Shown in pieces: positions 35,848-46,177 of a DNA stretch of 46,877 nt (positions within the stretch are counted from its first letter, which is position 1; each line of letters begins with the position of its first letter). Location of the stretch: NCBI GenBank assembly GCA_013697625.1, contig JACCWN010000036.1:1-46877 (forward strand). The letters run 5' to 3'. A program made the translations under genes and the position numbers. Below the pieces are notes generated by a model. The model had not been told where the DNA came from. It worked only from the letters and a program-made list of their open reading frames with translations, and searched no databases. The DNA comes from Legionella sp. GTDB taxonomy: Bacteria > Pseudomonadota > Gammaproteobacteria > Legionellales > Legionellaceae.

Positions 35848-37782
35848 ATGCCAAACATTACATTACCAGACAATACCGTCAAACAATTTGACACGCCATT
35901 GAGTGTGTATGATTTAGCTTTCCATATCAGCCCGGGTTTGGCTAGATGCGCTTTGGCAGCAATGCTTGATGGGCGTTTGGTAGATACCTCAAGGGTTATT
36001 GATAAAGACTGTAAAGTCACCATCATTACTGACAAAATGCCAGAAGCCTTAGAGGTTATTCGGCATTCTACCGCCCATTTATTAGCTCAAGCTGTAAAAT
36101 TGGTTTATCCTCAAGCGCAGGTTACCATCGGTCCGGTAATCGAAGATGGGTTTTATTATGATTTTGCTTTTGAAAGACCCTTTACTCCTGAAGATTTAGT
36201 TCTTTTTGAAACCAAAATGAAGGAGCTCGTTGCTGCAAATCTTCCTGTCACGCGAAGAGAGTTGACTAGAGAACAAGCTATAGACCATTTCATGAATTTG
36301 GGTGAAGAATATAAAGCTAAAATCATTGCCGACATTCCTGCAGACCAAGTGCTCACCCTGTATAAACAGGGTGATTTTGAAGATCTATGTCGAGGGCCCC
36401 ATGTACCTTCCACTGGGTTTTTAAAAGTTTTTAAACTTACCAAATTAGCTGGAGCTTATTGGCGTGGCGATTCAAACAATGCCATGCTCCAACGCATTTA
36501 TGGAACAGCTTGGGTAGATAAACAGTCCCTAGCAGATTATTTGTTCCGCATAGAAGAAGCTGAAAAACGTGATCATAGAAAATTAGGCAAGTCTATGGAC
36601 CTTTTTCATTTCCAAGACATTGCGCCTGGCATGGTGTTTTGGCACCCCAAAGGCTGGACAGTATACCAAGAACTTGAAAAGTATATGCGTCATCGGCTAA
36701 AGCGATTCAACTATCAAGAAATTAGATCACCCCAATTGGTCGACAAAGTACTATGGGAAAAGTCTGGACATTGGGCTAATTTTCGTGACGATATGTTTGT
36801 AACTGAAACAGAAAGCCGATTATATGCTGTCAAGCCCATGAGTTGCCCCTGTCACGTACAGATTTATAATCATGGCCTTAAAAGCTACCGTGATTTACCT
36901 TTACGATATTCAGAGTTTGGCAATTGCCACCGATGTGAACCCTCTGGATCCTTACATGGCCTCATGCGTGTTCGCAATATGGTGCAAGACGATGGTCATA
37001 TCTTTTGCACGGAAAACCAAATCCAATCAGAAGTAGCGATGATATTGGAGTTGGTTCAATCCGTTTATGCAGATTTTGGTTTCCATGAGATAAAATATCG
37101 TTTGGCTCTGCGTCCAGAAAAACGGGTTGGTTCCGATGATGTCTGGGATAAGGCTGAGTCTGCTTTAAAACACGCCATGCTTGGCCGTCAAATAGAGTGG
37201 ATAGATGCGCCAGGAGAAGGGGCTTTTTATGGTCCTAAAATAGAATGTTCTCTATATGATTGTTTAGGACGATTATGGCAATGTGGGACCATACAAATTG
37301 ACTTTTCCATGCCTGAACGTTTAGATGCTCATTATATCGCCGAAGATGGAAATAAATATAACCCGGTGATGATACATAGAGCTATATTAGGAACTTTCGA
37401 GCGCTTTATGGGCATTTTAATCGAACATTATGCTGGGAAGTTTCCTTTATGGTTGGCGCCTATTCAAGCATCTGTTCTTACTATCAGTGAAAAACAACAT
37501 GAGTATGCTGAGAAGGTTAGCCAAATCCTGAAAAAAGCGGGCATTCGAACTGAATTTGACTTGAGAAATGAGAAAATTGGTTTTAAAATTCGTGAACATA
37601 CTTTACAAAAAATTCCGTATTTATTGGTTATTGGCGATAAAGAAGTTGAAACCGGACAGGTCTCAGTGCGCACACGAGAAGGTTTAGATCTTGGTGTAAT
37701 GACAATAGATGCGATTTGTGATATCTTGTCGCAAGAAATTGCCCGCAAGGCATCAAATCAGATGAATAAATTGGAGGATTAA
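35848..37782 (+). CDS. thrS: Threonyl-tRNA synthetase
   Basis: Class II synthetase charging tRNA-Thr, 644 aa. An N-terminal TGS domain (1-60) is followed by an editing domain with [12 protein letters not shown] (His zinc-type pair) and later [10 protein letters not shown]. The catalytic core has the zinc Cys in [24 protein letters not shown] and [19 protein letters not shown] (motif 3). The C-terminal anticodon domain has [20 protein letters not shown]. Starts the thrS-infC-rpmI-rplT operon. Confidence 0.98.
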   Translation: MPNITLPDNTVKQFDTPLSVYDLAFHISPGLARCALAAMLDGRLVDTSRVIDKDCKVTIITDKMPEALEVIRHSTAHLLAQAVKLVYPQAQVTIGPVIEDGFYYDFAFERPFTPEDLVLFETKMKELVAANLPVTRRELTREQAIDHFMNLGEEYKAKIIADIPADQVLTLYKQGDFEDLCRGPHVPSTGFLKVFKLTKLAGAYWRGDSNNAMLQRIYGTAWVDKQSLADYLFRIEEAEKRDHRKLGKSMDLFHFQDIAPGMVFWHPKGWTVYQELEKYMRHRLKRFNYQEIRSPQLVDKVLWEKSGHWANFRDDMFVTETESRLYAVKPMSCPCHVQIYNHGLKSYRDLPLRYSEFGNCHRCEPSGSLHGLMRVRNMVQDDGHIFCTENQIQSEVAMILELVQSVYADFGFHEIKYRLALRPEKRVGSDDVWDKAESALKHAMLGRQIEWIDAPGEGAFYGPKIECSLYDCLGRLWQCGTIQIDFSMPERLDAHYIAEDGNKYNPVMIHRAILGTFERFMGILIEHYAGKFPLWLAPIQASVLTISEKQHEYAEKVSQILKKAGIRTEFDLRNEKIGFKIREHTLQKIPYLLVIGDKEVETGQVSVRTREGLDLGVMTIDAICDILSQEIARKASNQMNKLED

Positions 37783-37785
37783 ACC

Positions 37786-38322
37786 ATTAGTGCACCAACT
37801 AAGCGTGAAGGTGATCGCGCACGAATAAATGAGCAAATTATTGTACCTGAGGTACGCTTAATTGATGTCGATGGTAATCAAGCAGGAATTGTATCAACCC
37901 GTGAAGCCCTGCGCACAGCAGAAGAAGGTGGTTTTGATCTGGTAGAAATTTCGCCAACAGCCAAACCTCCTGTGTGTCGCATCATGGATTACGGTAAGTT
38001 TCTCTTTGAACTGAGTAAAAAACAAGCTGATGCCAAGAAAAAGCAAAAGCAAATTCAGATCAAAGAATTAAAATTCCGTCCTACGACGGAAGATGGGGAT
38101 TATCAGGTCAAGCTACGCAACCTGGTACGTTTCCTAAATCATGGTGATAAAGTCAAAATTACCCTACGTTTTCGTGGGCGTGAAATGGTTCATCAAGAGC
38201 TTGGTATGAAAATTCTTGAGCGTTTACAAGCCGATACAGCAGAGTTTGCTGTGGTCGAGCAGCATGCTAAACGTGAAGGCAAGCAATTGTTGATGGTTTT
38301 AGCACCTAAAAAAACAAAATAG
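37786..38322 (+). CDS. infC: Translation initiation factor IF-3, AUU start
   Basis: Binds the 30S subunit, blocks premature 50S joining and proofreads initiator tRNA and start codons. The true start is ATT at 37786: it lies nine bases after a TTGGAGG site, gives 178 aa (E. coli 180) and restores the N-terminal domain ([15 protein letters not shown], then [14 protein letters not shown]). The first ATG in frame (37972... near CRIMDYGKF) would delete that domain. AUU start is the basis of IF-3 self-repression in E. coli, so the same control is expected. The linker is Lys-rich and the C-terminal domain has [13 protein letters not shown]. Three bases after thrS. Confidence 0.96.
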   Translation: MSAPTKREGDRARINEQIIVPEVRLIDVDGNQAGIVSTREALRTAEEGGFDLVEISPTAKPPVCRIMDYGKFLFELSKKQADAKKKQKQIQIKELKFRPTTEDGDYQVKLRNLVRFLNHGDKVKITLRFRGREMVHQELGMKILERLQADTAEFAVVEQHAKREGKQLLMVLAPKKTK

Positions 38323-38453
38323 GTTCAGTAATCCAAGCTTACACCTTGGGTTGGACATTAGTCCTCTAAAGTCTGATTTAATTGCTATGCTTTTCTATTT
38401 GAGAGGAGCCGGCTTTTATAAATGGCTTAATGAATTGAATCAATATATGTAGT

Positions 38454-38472
38454 TCCGACGAACTTTGTCGGA
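38454..38472 (+). promoter_or_regulatory. Hairpin in the rpmI leader (possible L20 autoregulation site)
   Basis: TCCGAC (38454-38459) pairs with GTCGGA (38467-38472) 27 bases before the rpmI ATG. Ribosomal protein L20 represses rpmI-rplT through leader structure in E. coli and Bacillus. The gap infC-rpmI (177 bases) leaves room for that, but I cannot confirm the L20-binding fold. Confidence 0.35.
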
Positions 38473-38499
38473 TAATTGAACGAATGCGGAGTACATATC

Positions 38500-38700
38500 A
38501 TGCCGAAACTTAAAACACATCGCGGGGCAGCTAAACGCTTTCGCAAAACAGCAAGTGGTGCGATTAAACGTCGCGGCGCTTATAGAAATCACATCCTCAC
38601 CAAAAAGTCGACTAAGCAAAAACGTCATTTACGCGTAGGTGCTGATACTTTGAAACCTTGTGATGCACGTCTGGCAGCACGTATGTTGCACGGCAGTTAA
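38500..38700 (+). CDS. rpmI: Ribosomal protein bL35
   Basis: 66-aa very basic protein of the 50S subunit. [20 protein letters not shown] at the N-terminus and [17 protein letters not shown] are family blocks. The start at 38500 has GGAG eight bases upstream; the frame is open eight codons earlier but the family begins at MPK. Followed by rplT after 16 bases. Confidence 0.97.
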   Translation: MPKLKTHRGAAKRFRKTASGAIKRRGAYRNHILTKKSTKQKRHLRVGADTLKPCDARLAARMLHGS

Positions 38701-38716
38701 TTGGGAGAGATGAAAA

Positions 38717-39085
38717 ATGCCAAGAGTTAAACGTGGTGTGACAGCGAAAGCTCGTCACAAGAAAGTTCTAGATCAAGCAAAGGGCTATTACGGTGCTCGC
38801 AGTCGGACCTACCGTGTAGCAAAACAGGCTGTAATCAAAGCAGGTCAATATGCTTACCGCGATAGACGTCAGAAAAAACGACAATTTCGTGCACTGTGGA
38901 TTACCCGTATCAATGCGCAAGCTCGTGAATGTGGTTTGTCTTACAGCCGTCTTATAGATGGTTTAAAGAAAGCGGCCATTGAGTTAGATAGAAAAATATT
39001 GGCCGATATGGCAGTTCACGACACTGTAGCCTTTGCTGCAATCGCCGAACAAGCCAAGGCAGCATTAGCCGCTGAAGCCAGTTAA
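38717..39085 (+). CDS. rplT: Ribosomal protein bL20
   Basis: 122-aa 50S assembly protein and translational repressor of its own operon. Family blocks are [61 protein letters not shown] and [19 protein letters not shown] ribosome site. Ends the translation-factor part of the operon; pheS follows after 352 bases. Confidence 0.98.
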   Translation: MPRVKRGVTAKARHKKVLDQAKGYYGARSRTYRVAKQAVIKAGQYAYRDRRQKKRQFRALWITRINAQARECGLSYSRLIDGLKKAAIELDRKILADMAVHDTVAFAAIAEQAKAALAAEAS

Positions 39086-39437
39086 TCAAATCAAGTAACA
39101 TCTACAAGCTTTAGGCTTGTTGTAAGTAAGCTTTATATTTATCTTAAGTAGGTTGGTCCTTGATCCAACAATTGAAGATTGCAAAGTTGTTGGGCCGATC
39201 CTTGGTCCACAATTTTTTTGATGCATGACAAACTTTGTTTTAGGTCAAAGTTCAACCTAGGGATACATTTTATAATAGAATAAAGCCTATTTAAAAATTC
39301 TGTATAGAAAAGTAATCCGGCTCAGGTTAGGCTACTTCGCTTGTCAACCGAATGCCTTTTAATTTTAATGACTTTAAGAATTCCCAGATAAGGCCTATAA
39401 CAGAAAGTTATGAAGCCACGATCCCATAGGTACCCAT
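39086..39437. other. rplT-pheS intergenic region with possible pheS promoter
   Basis: 352 bases without a protein gene. CCAACAA (39165-39171) and TTGTTGG (39187-39193) make a hairpin, with seven T at 39212-39218, too far to be a classic terminator. TATAAT at 39271-39276 may be the pheST -10, with no good -35. A 25-codon ORF from ATG 39352 (starts MPFNFNDF, three Phe) ends eight bases before pheS and recalls the Phe-rich pheST leader peptide, but no attenuator hairpin with T run follows it. Confidence 0.4.
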
Positions 39438-40451
39438 ATGCAGGATATTCTCAATATACAAAAACAAGCCACTGATTTGATTCTTCAGGCCGGTGATATC
39501 CCTAGTTTAGAAAATATTCGGATTGATTTCTTAGGTAAAAAAGGAAAATTAACTGAGGTTTTAAAAACATTATCTGGTTTGACTGCAGAAGAAAAACCTA
39601 AAATGGGTCAGTTGGTGAACCAAGTCAAACGCGACATCAGTGACTTGATTGAAAAAAAAATTGACGATCTTAAAGAAATAGAACTTCTTAAAAAACTAGC
39701 CTCTGAATGTATAGACGTAACACTTCCCGGCCGTAATAAGACCAAAGGATCCCTACATCCAATTACGCAAGTACGACATAGAATCATAGATTATTTTAGC
39801 CGCCTAGGATTTGATACAGTGGAGGGGCCAGAAATTGAAACTGAATTTTACAATTTTGAGGCATTAAACATCCCTGGGCATCATCCAGCGCGTGCCATGC
39901 ATGATACCTTTTATTTTGGAGATGGTCGTCTTTTACGAACACACACCTCTCCAGTTCAAATTAGAACCATGGAATCACGCACTCCCCCTTTCCGTTTGAT
40001 TGCTCCAGGGCGCGTATATCGTTGTGATTCAGATATGACCCATACCCCTATGTTTCATCAAGTTGAAGGATTATTCATAGACAAACAGGCTACATTAGCG
40101 GGTTTGAAAGGTCTGTTACAGGATTTTTTCGCTTTTTTTTTCGGTCGCCAGTTAGCAATCAGATTTAGACCTTCTTATTTTCCATTCACAGAGCCCTCTG
40201 CTGAAGTGGATATCGAATGTACCCAGTGCCAGAACAAAGGATGTCGCTCTTGTAAATTTACAGGTTGGCTTGAGGTTGGGGGCTGCGGCATGGTTCACCC
40301 AAATGTTCTACAAGCTGTAAACATCTCACCTGAGGAGTACCAAGGTTGGGCTTTTGGGATGGGCATAGACCGGTTAGCAATGTTGTATTATGGAATAGAC
40401 GATCTAAGAATGATGTTTGAAAATGATTTAAATTTTTTAAGCCAGTTTTGA
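39438..40451 (+). CDS. pheS: Phenylalanyl-tRNA synthetase alpha chain
   Basis: Catalytic subunit of the (alpha-beta)2 class II enzyme. 337 aa: an N-terminal coiled coil for tRNA binding (1-85), motif 1 near [19 protein letters not shown], motif 2 [20 protein letters not shown] and motif 3 [20 protein letters not shown], with [12 protein letters not shown]. Fifteen bases before pheT. Confidence 0.98.
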   Translation: MQDILNIQKQATDLILQAGDIPSLENIRIDFLGKKGKLTEVLKTLSGLTAEEKPKMGQLVNQVKRDISDLIEKKIDDLKEIELLKKLASECIDVTLPGRNKTKGSLHPITQVRHRIIDYFSRLGFDTVEGPEIETEFYNFEALNIPGHHPARAMHDTFYFGDGRLLRTHTSPVQIRTMESRTPPFRLIAPGRVYRCDSDMTHTPMFHQVEGLFIDKQATLAGLKGLLQDFFAFFFGRQLAIRFRPSYFPFTEPSAEVDIECTQCQNKGCRSCKFTGWLEVGGCGMVHPNVLQAVNISPEEYQGWAFGMGIDRLAMLYYGIDDLRMMFENDLNFLSQF

Positions 40452-40466
40452 TGCTTTGGGGATTCA

Positions 40467-42848
40467 ATGAAATTAAGTAAGTTTTGGTTACAAGAATGGG
40501 TTGATATCACATTAACAGAACAACAACTGGCACATCAATTGACTATGGCCGGGCTTGAGGTTGATGGAGTAAGCCCTGTGTCCGGCGCTTTTAACCAAGT
40601 TTTTGTGGCTGAAGTTGTAAGAACAAAACCACACCCCAATGCTGATAAGTTGACCCTTTGTGAGGTTGATGTAAACGCACAGAACTTGTTGCAAGTTGTC
40701 TGTGGCGCTGCCAATGTTAGGCCAGGAATCAAAGTTGCTTTAGCAAGGATAGGCGCAGTTTTACCAGGAGACTTTAAAATCAAAGAATCCAAACTTCGCG
40801 GTGAATTGTCATGCGGGATGTTGTGTTCATTGTCAGAATTGGGGTTAGCCGAACACTCCGAAGGCATTATGGAATTAGAAGCAGATGCACCCATAGGTAT
40901 GGATCTTCGAACCTATTTAAGCTTAGATGATCACATGTTAGATATAGATCTAACCCCAAACCGTGCCGATTGTTTCAGTGTATTGGGCATAGCTCGCGAA
41001 TTGTCTGTATTAAATAAAGTTCCTTTAAAAAGACCAATTACACAAAAAGTTACGCCAACCATTGATGATAGATTGGAAGTCCATATAAGTTCCTTTCAGT
41101 CTTGCCCTCGTTATTGTGGCCGAATCATTCGTAATATTCGAAGGGATGCATCGACTCCTGTCTGGATGCGTGAGCGCTTACGTCGTAGTGGTATCAGAAG
41201 CCTTCATCCCATCGTAGATATTATAAATTATGTGATGATTGAGTTAGGCCAACCAATGCATGCTTTTGATCTATCTAAAATAAAGGGCCAAATTCAAGTT
41301 CGATTTAGTTTGGATTCTGAACAAATAAGGCTATTAGATGGTCAAACATTAAACTTACAAAACAAGGTTTTATTGATAACAGACACAGATAAACCTTTAG
41401 CTATTGCGGGTATCATGGGTGGTGCTGACAGCGCCGTAGGCCTTGATACAGAGCATATTTTCTTAGAAAGCGCTTTTTTCGATCCCACCACCATATCTGG
41501 TGTAGCAAGACAATATGGGCTATTTAGTGACTCATCACAACGCTTCGAACGAGGGGTTGATCCACAATTACAACTTGAAGCTATGGAAAGAGCCAGTGCA
41601 TTGATTCTTTCCATAGCCGGCGGTGAAGCAGGTCCTATCATTGAAGCTAAGGACAGCAATCACATACCTCCCCCCATTTCGATACACTTTAATACGGCCT
41701 TGGTGGAAAAACTGACCGGTTTGAAATTGCCTGTAGAGCATATGATACAATTGTTAGAAGGTTTGCAAATGTGTGTGACAAAAAAAGATGACACATATTT
41801 ATTAGTTGGTGTTCCTTCCCATCGGTTTGATGTTCAATTGGAAGTTGATTTGGTTGAAGAAATCATTCGTCTGTATGGATATGATAGCTTGGAAATTACA
41901 CCCGTTTATGCAAAGGTTCAACCAGGTCATATTAGTCCCATAGAGATGATGAATTTACAGGTTGCTCATTGGTTTACAAACCGTGGGTATCATGAATCTA
42001 TCAGTTATAGTTTTGTTGAACCTGAGCTCCAAGCTTTATTTTATCCAGAAAAAGAAAGTCTGCAATTGCTTAACCCAATTTCAAGTGAGCTGTCACATAT
42101 GCGCTTGGGGATGTGGCCTGGGCTGATTGCCTCATTGATTTATAATATGCACAGACAACAAAATACAATCAATTTATTTGAATCAGGTGTAATTTTCGAG
42201 TTAGATGGCTCACTTGTTAAAGAACATTTTTGTATTGGCGGCTTACGCATGGGTACGCAGAGCGCCATTAATTGGAGCGACAAAGCCCGAGTTGTAGATT
42301 TTTATGATCTGAAAGGTGATTTGGAATCCTTATTTACATCCTTGGATTTAAAAGACGTCGAATGGATGGCAGCCCCCCATCCGGCCTTGCACCCTGGGCA
42401 GTCTGTGAATATCTTTATTAAAGGCCAGGATGCTGGGTGGATGGGAGTGTTACATCCTCGGTTGAGTGATGTTTTGGATATCCAGCAAGATGTACTTTTA
42501 TTTGAATTAAAAATTGGAAGCCTCATCAATTCTGTGACTGGTGCTTATAAAAAAATTTCTAAATACCCACAAATTAGAAGGGATCTATCTTTTTTAATTG
42601 ATGATTCAATCACCGCCCATCAAATTGAATCTCTAGTTAGATCTGAAATCAAAGACGATTGGCTTAAGAGCTTTGATGTATTTGATGTTTATAAGGGAGA
42701 GGGTATCCCTTCTGGGAAAAAAAGTTTAGCCATTGCAATGGTTTTACAAGATGACACTAGAACTTTGATTGATGCCGAGATTAATTTATTAATAAGTGCT
42801 ATAATCTCATCATTGGAGCAGCATTTTTCAATCATATTGAGGGATTAA
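40467..42848 (+). CDS. pheT: Phenylalanyl-tRNA synthetase beta chain
   Basis: 793-aa subunit for tRNA recognition and editing of mischarged Tyr. Domain order is visible: N-terminal B1, EMAP/OB-fold tRNA-binding domain (about 40-150, [15 protein letters not shown]), B3/B4 editing domain (about 210-375), B5 (about 400-470), catalytic-like core and C-terminal ferredoxin-fold anticodon domain beginning near [14 protein letters not shown]. Two bases separate its stop from ihfA, the order seen in E. coli. Confidence 0.98.
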   Translation: MKLSKFWLQEWVDITLTEQQLAHQLTMAGLEVDGVSPVSGAFNQVFVAEVVRTKPHPNADKLTLCEVDVNAQNLLQVVCGAANVRPGIKVALARIGAVLPGDFKIKESKLRGELSCGMLCSLSELGLAEHSEGIMELEADAPIGMDLRTYLSLDDHMLDIDLTPNRADCFSVLGIARELSVLNKVPLKRPITQKVTPTIDDRLEVHISSFQSCPRYCGRIIRNIRRDASTPVWMRERLRRSGIRSLHPIVDIINYVMIELGQPMHAFDLSKIKGQIQVRFSLDSEQIRLLDGQTLNLQNKVLLITDTDKPLAIAGIMGGADSAVGLDTEHIFLESAFFDPTTISGVARQYGLFSDSSQRFERGVDPQLQLEAMERASALILSIAGGEAGPIIEAKDSNHIPPPISIHFNTALVEKLTGLKLPVEHMIQLLEGLQMCVTKKDDTYLLVGVPSHRFDVQLEVDLVEEIIRLYGYDSLEITPVYAKVQPGHISPIEMMNLQVAHWFTNRGYHESISYSFVEPELQALFYPEKESLQLLNPISSELSHMRLGMWPGLIASLIYNMHRQQNTINLFESGVIFELDGSLVKEHFCIGGLRMGTQSAINWSDKARVVDFYDLKGDLESLFTSLDLKDVEWMAAPHPALHPGQSVNIFIKGQDAGWMGVLHPRLSDVLDIQQDVLLFELKIGSLINSVTGAYKKISKYPQIRRDLSFLIDDSITAHQIESLVRSEIKDDWLKSFDVFDVYKGEGIPSGKKSLAIAMVLQDDTRTLIDAEINLLISAIISSLEQHFSIILRD

Positions 42849-42850
42849 TT

Positions 42851-43144
42851 ATGAATGCATTAAGCAAGGCAATTATGGCAGAAACCTTATGTGATGAGTT
42901 AAAACTATCTAAAAGTGCATCTAAAGAAATGGTTGAAAATTTTTTCGAAGAATTACGCTGTGCACTTGAGAACGGCAACCATGTAAAACTTTCTGGTTTT
43001 GGTAATTTTACTCTAAGAGACAAACCCCAAAGACCTGGAAGAAATCCCAAAACAGGTAAAGAAACACCCATAAATGCGAGAAGGGTTGTAACTTTTAAAC
43101 CTGGGTTGAAATTAAAAATGCAAATCGAAGAAAAAGAAAAGTAA
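42851..43144 (+). CDS. ihfA: Integration host factor alpha subunit
   Basis: 97-aa nucleoid protein that pairs with IHF-beta to bend DNA sharply at specific sites. Typical blocks are [39 protein letters not shown] with the intercalating proline arm and [20 protein letters not shown]. Co-transcribed with pheT. The next gene is 96 bases away. Confidence 0.97.
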   Translation: MNALSKAIMAETLCDELKLSKSASKEMVENFFEELRCALENGNHVKLSGFGNFTLRDKPQRPGRNPKTGKETPINARRVVTFKPGLKLKMQIEEKEK

Positions 43145-43240
43145 GAAAACAATTACATTTTGTCAGCACAAGGTTTTCAGCGGCTTTATATACTCGGCAT
43201 ACCCCGGAAATCACCGGTCCAACTAAAAAGGAAACTGCGC

Positions 43241-43552
43241 ATGGCTTACTATGCCAAGCATATTCTAATGTGTACCAATCAAAAAATTCCAGGTAAGCAA
43301 TGTTGTGCAAATTCTGGTGGGGAGCCCTTTTTTGATTATATGAAATCCAAGTTATTAGAGCTTGGTATGCACGGACCTGGCAAAATACGTGTAAGTAAAT
43401 CAGGCTGTCTTGGACGTTGTAGTTCTGGACCCTGCATAGTAATCTATCCTGAAGGGATTTGGTTTACATACTCCTCCTATGAAGATCTTAATCAAATAAT
43501 TCAAAATTATATCATAAACAATCAAGTGGTTGACTCTCTTCTGATTGAATAA
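43241..43552 (+). CDS. Small (2Fe-2S) thioredoxin-like ferredoxin
   Basis: 104 aa of the thioredoxin-fold 2Fe-2S ferredoxin group. Cluster-binding cysteines are expected among HILMCTNQKIPGKQCC and SKSGCLGRCSSGPCIVIYP. The start at 43241 follows AAGGA by eight bases; the frame is open from a TTG at 43160 but that leader is not conserved in type. The partner is unknown. The protein may receive its cluster from the SUF system encoded 13 kb away. Confidence 0.88.
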   Translation: MAYYAKHILMCTNQKIPGKQCCANSGGEPFFDYMKSKLLELGMHGPGKIRVSKSGCLGRCSSGPCIVIYPEGIWFTYSSYEDLNQIIQNYIINNQVVDSLLIE

Positions 43553-43687
43553 ACTGCTCTATATACTGTATTAATGAAAATTCTTTTTAGATTATTATTC
43601 ATTTTTACTTGAAGGATGTATCTATTTTGGTTAAAATCGCCGGTTCATAACAGAAACATTATTATTTGGTGGTTCGGAGTTAATTTA

Positions 43688-44122
43688 ATGAAAACATTTA
43701 GTGCCAAAGGCCATGAAGTACAACGAGACTGGTTTGTGGTGGATGCCAGCAACCAAGTGTTGGGTCGTCTTGCTACAGAGATTGCTCGTCGTTTAAGAGG
43801 AAAACACAAAGCAGTGTTTACCCCTCACGTGGATACTGGTGATTACATCATAGTAACAAATGCGGAAAAGGTCACAGTGACTGGTCGCAAATTTAAAAAT
43901 AAAATTTACCATCACCATACTGGGTATGTAGGTGGGATTAAATCCATAACTTTCGAAAAATTACAGGAAAAAAATCCTATAAAGATAATCGAACTTGCCG
44001 TTAAAGGCATGTTACCTAAAAATTCTTTAGGTAGAGAGATGTATCGAAAATTAAAAGTATATGTTGGCAGCGACCACCCACACACTGCACAGCAACCTAA
44101 GAAACTTGAGATTGAGGAATAA
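43688..44122 (+). CDS. rplM: Ribosomal protein uL13
   Basis: 144-aa early-assembly protein of the 50S subunit (E. coli 142). The start at 43688 ([20 protein letters not shown]) follows a CGGAG site; a longer frame from 43616 is rejected because the family begins here. Conserved blocks are [32 protein letters not shown] and [20 protein letters not shown]. Three bases before rpsI. Confidence 0.97.
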   Translation: MKTFSAKGHEVQRDWFVVDASNQVLGRLATEIARRLRGKHKAVFTPHVDTGDYIIVTNAEKVTVTGRKFKNKIYHHHTGYVGGIKSITFEKLQEKNPIKIIELAVKGMLPKNSLGREMYRKLKVYVGSDHPHTAQQPKKLEIEE

Positions 44123-44125
44123 GTA

Positions 44126-44557
44126 ATGGCTGAAAAACAGCAATACTATGGCACTGGTCGTAGAAAAAGTTCAATTGCTCGTGTATTTTTACGTCCAGGT
44201 AAAGGCGAGATTAAAGTGAATAATCGCTCTTTGGAAGAGTATTTTTGTCGTGAGACCTCTTGTATGGTTGTTATGCAGCCTTTAGAGACGGTCGAATTGG
44301 TTAATAAATTTGATATCTATGTCACAGTTGTTGGTGGTGGTGTGTCTGGACAAGCTGGTGCAGTCCGTTTAGGCATAGCTAGAGCCTTGGTTGCCTATGA
44401 TGAACAAGATCTTGCTGAAGATGCACAACCCGATCCAAATTCTATCAGACGTAAACTACGTGCCAGAGGTTTACTAACCCGTGATTCACGTCGTGTTGAA
44501 AGAAAGAAAGTGGGCTTACATAAAGCTCGCCGTGCTACACAGTATTCTAAACGATAA
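44126..44557 (+). CDS. rpsI: Ribosomal protein uS9
   Basis: 143-aa 30S protein whose C-terminal KR tail reaches the P-site tRNA; the tail here is RRATQYSKR, as expected. N-terminal [19 protein letters not shown] and [15 protein letters not shown] are family marks. It is slightly longer than E. coli S9 (130), partly from the N-terminus and the [12 protein letters not shown] segment. Paired with rplM. Confidence 0.97.
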   Translation: MAEKQQYYGTGRRKSSIARVFLRPGKGEIKVNNRSLEEYFCRETSCMVVMQPLETVELVNKFDIYVTVVGGGVSGQAGAVRLGIARALVAYDEQDLAEDAQPDPNSIRRKLRARGLLTRDSRRVERKKVGLHKARRATQYSKR

Positions 44558-44580
44558 ATATCTATTTCAATACTTCAGAG

Positions 44581-44606
44581 AAGATGCCATTTTTATGGCA
44601 TCTTTT
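44581..44606 (+). terminator. Terminator after rpsI
   Basis: AAGATGCCA (44581-44589) and TGGCATCTT (44596-44604) form a nine-base stem, with a short T run overlapping its end. Confidence 0.65.
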
Positions 44607-44778
44607 AGAATATTCACCTGCCATACCCGAATTTTTTTGCCTTTACACTGGGCATTCGCATCTCTAAATTGGCATCATCCCGAGCCATTCCAAATCAACA
44701 TTATCTCTAAGCGTGAAGAATACCTTCATTCCGAGCTATTCCGACTTGACTTTATCTATGAATCTAAAGAATGCCGTC

Positions 44779-45095
44779 ATCCCGAGCCACTCCGGTTAAC
44801 TTACATCACTAGGTTAATAGCGAGGTGTCTCCAGGTGTATCACGGAGCATGACGCTATACACGGAGATCAATGCTTTCGGGATGACATACTAAATGCACC
44901 GTCATCCTGAACATAGTGTAGGATCTCTTGATTATAGCTCAATCCTACATCTGGAGATCAATGCTTTCGGGATGACGTACTAAATGCACCGTCATCCTGA
45001 ACATAGTGAAGGATCTCATGATTATAGCTCAATCCTACATCCTACATCCCTCGCTGTTAGCCTGGTGATGTAAGTTAACCGGAGTGGCTCGGGAT
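44779..45095. repeat. Composite repeat: 47-base inverted ends around two 89-base direct repeats
   Basis: 44779-44825 and the reverse complement of 45049-45095 match with three differences. Between them, 44863-44951 and 44953-45041 are direct copies differing at about three positions, each with GGATGAC and GTCATCC half-palindromes. Just upstream (44676-44790) three diverged ~51-base units carry CAT(C/T)CCGAG. No transposase or credible ORF is present. This occupies much of the 1001-base gap between rpsI and sspA (44558-45558). Confidence 0.85.
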
Positions 45096-45259
45096 TAGGG
45101 CATTCACACTCTGACTTTGAGATTACTACTTATACCTTTGAAATATTTGAAACCTTCTGTGATTTGTTTAAAATGACATGACATTTAATTTTAACCCGTC
45201 GGTCAAGAAGTTTCTGATATTATAAAACCCCATAATTTAACCCACTGTTTAAATTAATG

Positions 45260-45268
45260 TGGTATAAT
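45260..45268 (+). promoter_or_regulatory. Extended -10 promoter candidate upstream of sspA
   Basis: TGG-TATAAT at 45260-45268 fits the extended -10 form TGn-TATAAT; no strong -35 is needed or seen. It is 290 bases before sspA. The stretch between (45270-45558) holds no gene I can support, so it would be a long leader. Confidence 0.45.
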
Positions 45269-45558
45269 GATGTGAGTAATTTAGTACTGAATTTATGTGC
45301 TGAATCTGATTATAAAGTTACATCATTCGATTCAAGGCAAAGTAAAGAGTTTAGTACCTCAAAATTGGTCTTAATTTACATGTCTGTTATGGATAAATTG
45401 CATACCATCATCCCCTTATTTTATTTGATGATATAGCTAACTTATCCACTCCTCCCCCTTGGCAGACACCCTTCAGTTGAAGGAACAATTAAGTGATTTA
45501 TTCATGGCGCTAACCATGGTTATTCAATCGCAGGGTTAATGAAAGATAGGAGTTGCTA

Positions 45559-46176
45559 ATGGCAATTGTTGCAAAACGTACGATAATGTCTCTATTTTCG
45601 GATGTTGATGATGTGTATAGTCATCAAGTTCGAATTGTTTTGGCTGAAAAAGGTGTTAATGTTGAAATACTTGCAGTAAAACATAACCAGCCCAGCGAGG
45701 ACTTGTTGTCTCTTAATCCTTATGGCACGGTACCCACTTTAATAGATAGAGAACTTGTGCTGTATGAAGCTCGTATCATTATGGAATATTTAGACGAACG
45801 TTTTCCTCACCCACCCTTACTGCCGGTATATCCAGTGGCGCGTGCAGAAACAAGAAAAATGATGCATAGAATAGAACAAGATTGGTATTATTTAATGCAC
45901 GCTATCATTCAAAATAATTCTGATGAAGCACGGGGTAATTTGTTTGAAAGTTTATCCAGTCTGGATCCAGTATTTGCGGATAAAAACTATTTTCTTAGTG
46001 ACGAATTCTCATTATTAGACTGTGCTTTAGCACCCTTATTATGGCGTTTACCAAAATTAAATATAGAAATTGGTTCCAAATTTGCTGGGTTAACTGCGTA
46101 TATGCAGCGGGTCTTTAAACGTGACTCCTTTCAAGCAAGTTTAACGGATGCTGAGAAACAATTAAGAGCTGCTTAA
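45559..46176 (+). CDS. sspA: Stringent starvation protein A
   Basis: GST-fold RNA-polymerase-binding protein, 205 aa, that in relatives alters transcription in starvation and virulence (with MglA in Francisella). Visible: thioredoxin-like N-terminal part (MSLFSDVDDVYSHQVRIVLA, then NPYGTVPTLIDRELVLYEA) and helical C-terminal part. The loop PHPPLLPVYPVARAETR corresponds to the surface pocket implicated in polymerase binding. Start ATG 45559 has GGAG six bases upstream. One base before sspB. Confidence 0.95.
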   Translation: MAIVAKRTIMSLFSDVDDVYSHQVRIVLAEKGVNVEILAVKHNQPSEDLLSLNPYGTVPTLIDRELVLYEARIIMEYLDERFPHPPLLPVYPVARAETRKMMHRIEQDWYYLMHAIIQNNSDEARGNLFESLSSLDPVFADKNYFLSDEFSLLDCALAPLLWRLPKLNIEIGSKFAGLTAYMQRVFKRDSFQASLTDAEKQLRAA

Positions 46177-46177
46177 T

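Noticed and set aside
43145-43240. tRNA-Pro-like fragment (ATACCCCG) after ihfA
   Set aside because: Only eight bases match; no arms or anticodon loop can be drawn.
44481-44852. 123-codon ORF overlapping the end of rpsI
   Set aside because: It begins inside rpsI in another frame and continues into diverged tandem repeats; an open frame created by repeats.
45270-45558. Remnant of petABC or another pseudogene before sspA
   Set aside because: No recognisable cytochrome b, Rieske or c1 motif in any frame that I could read.
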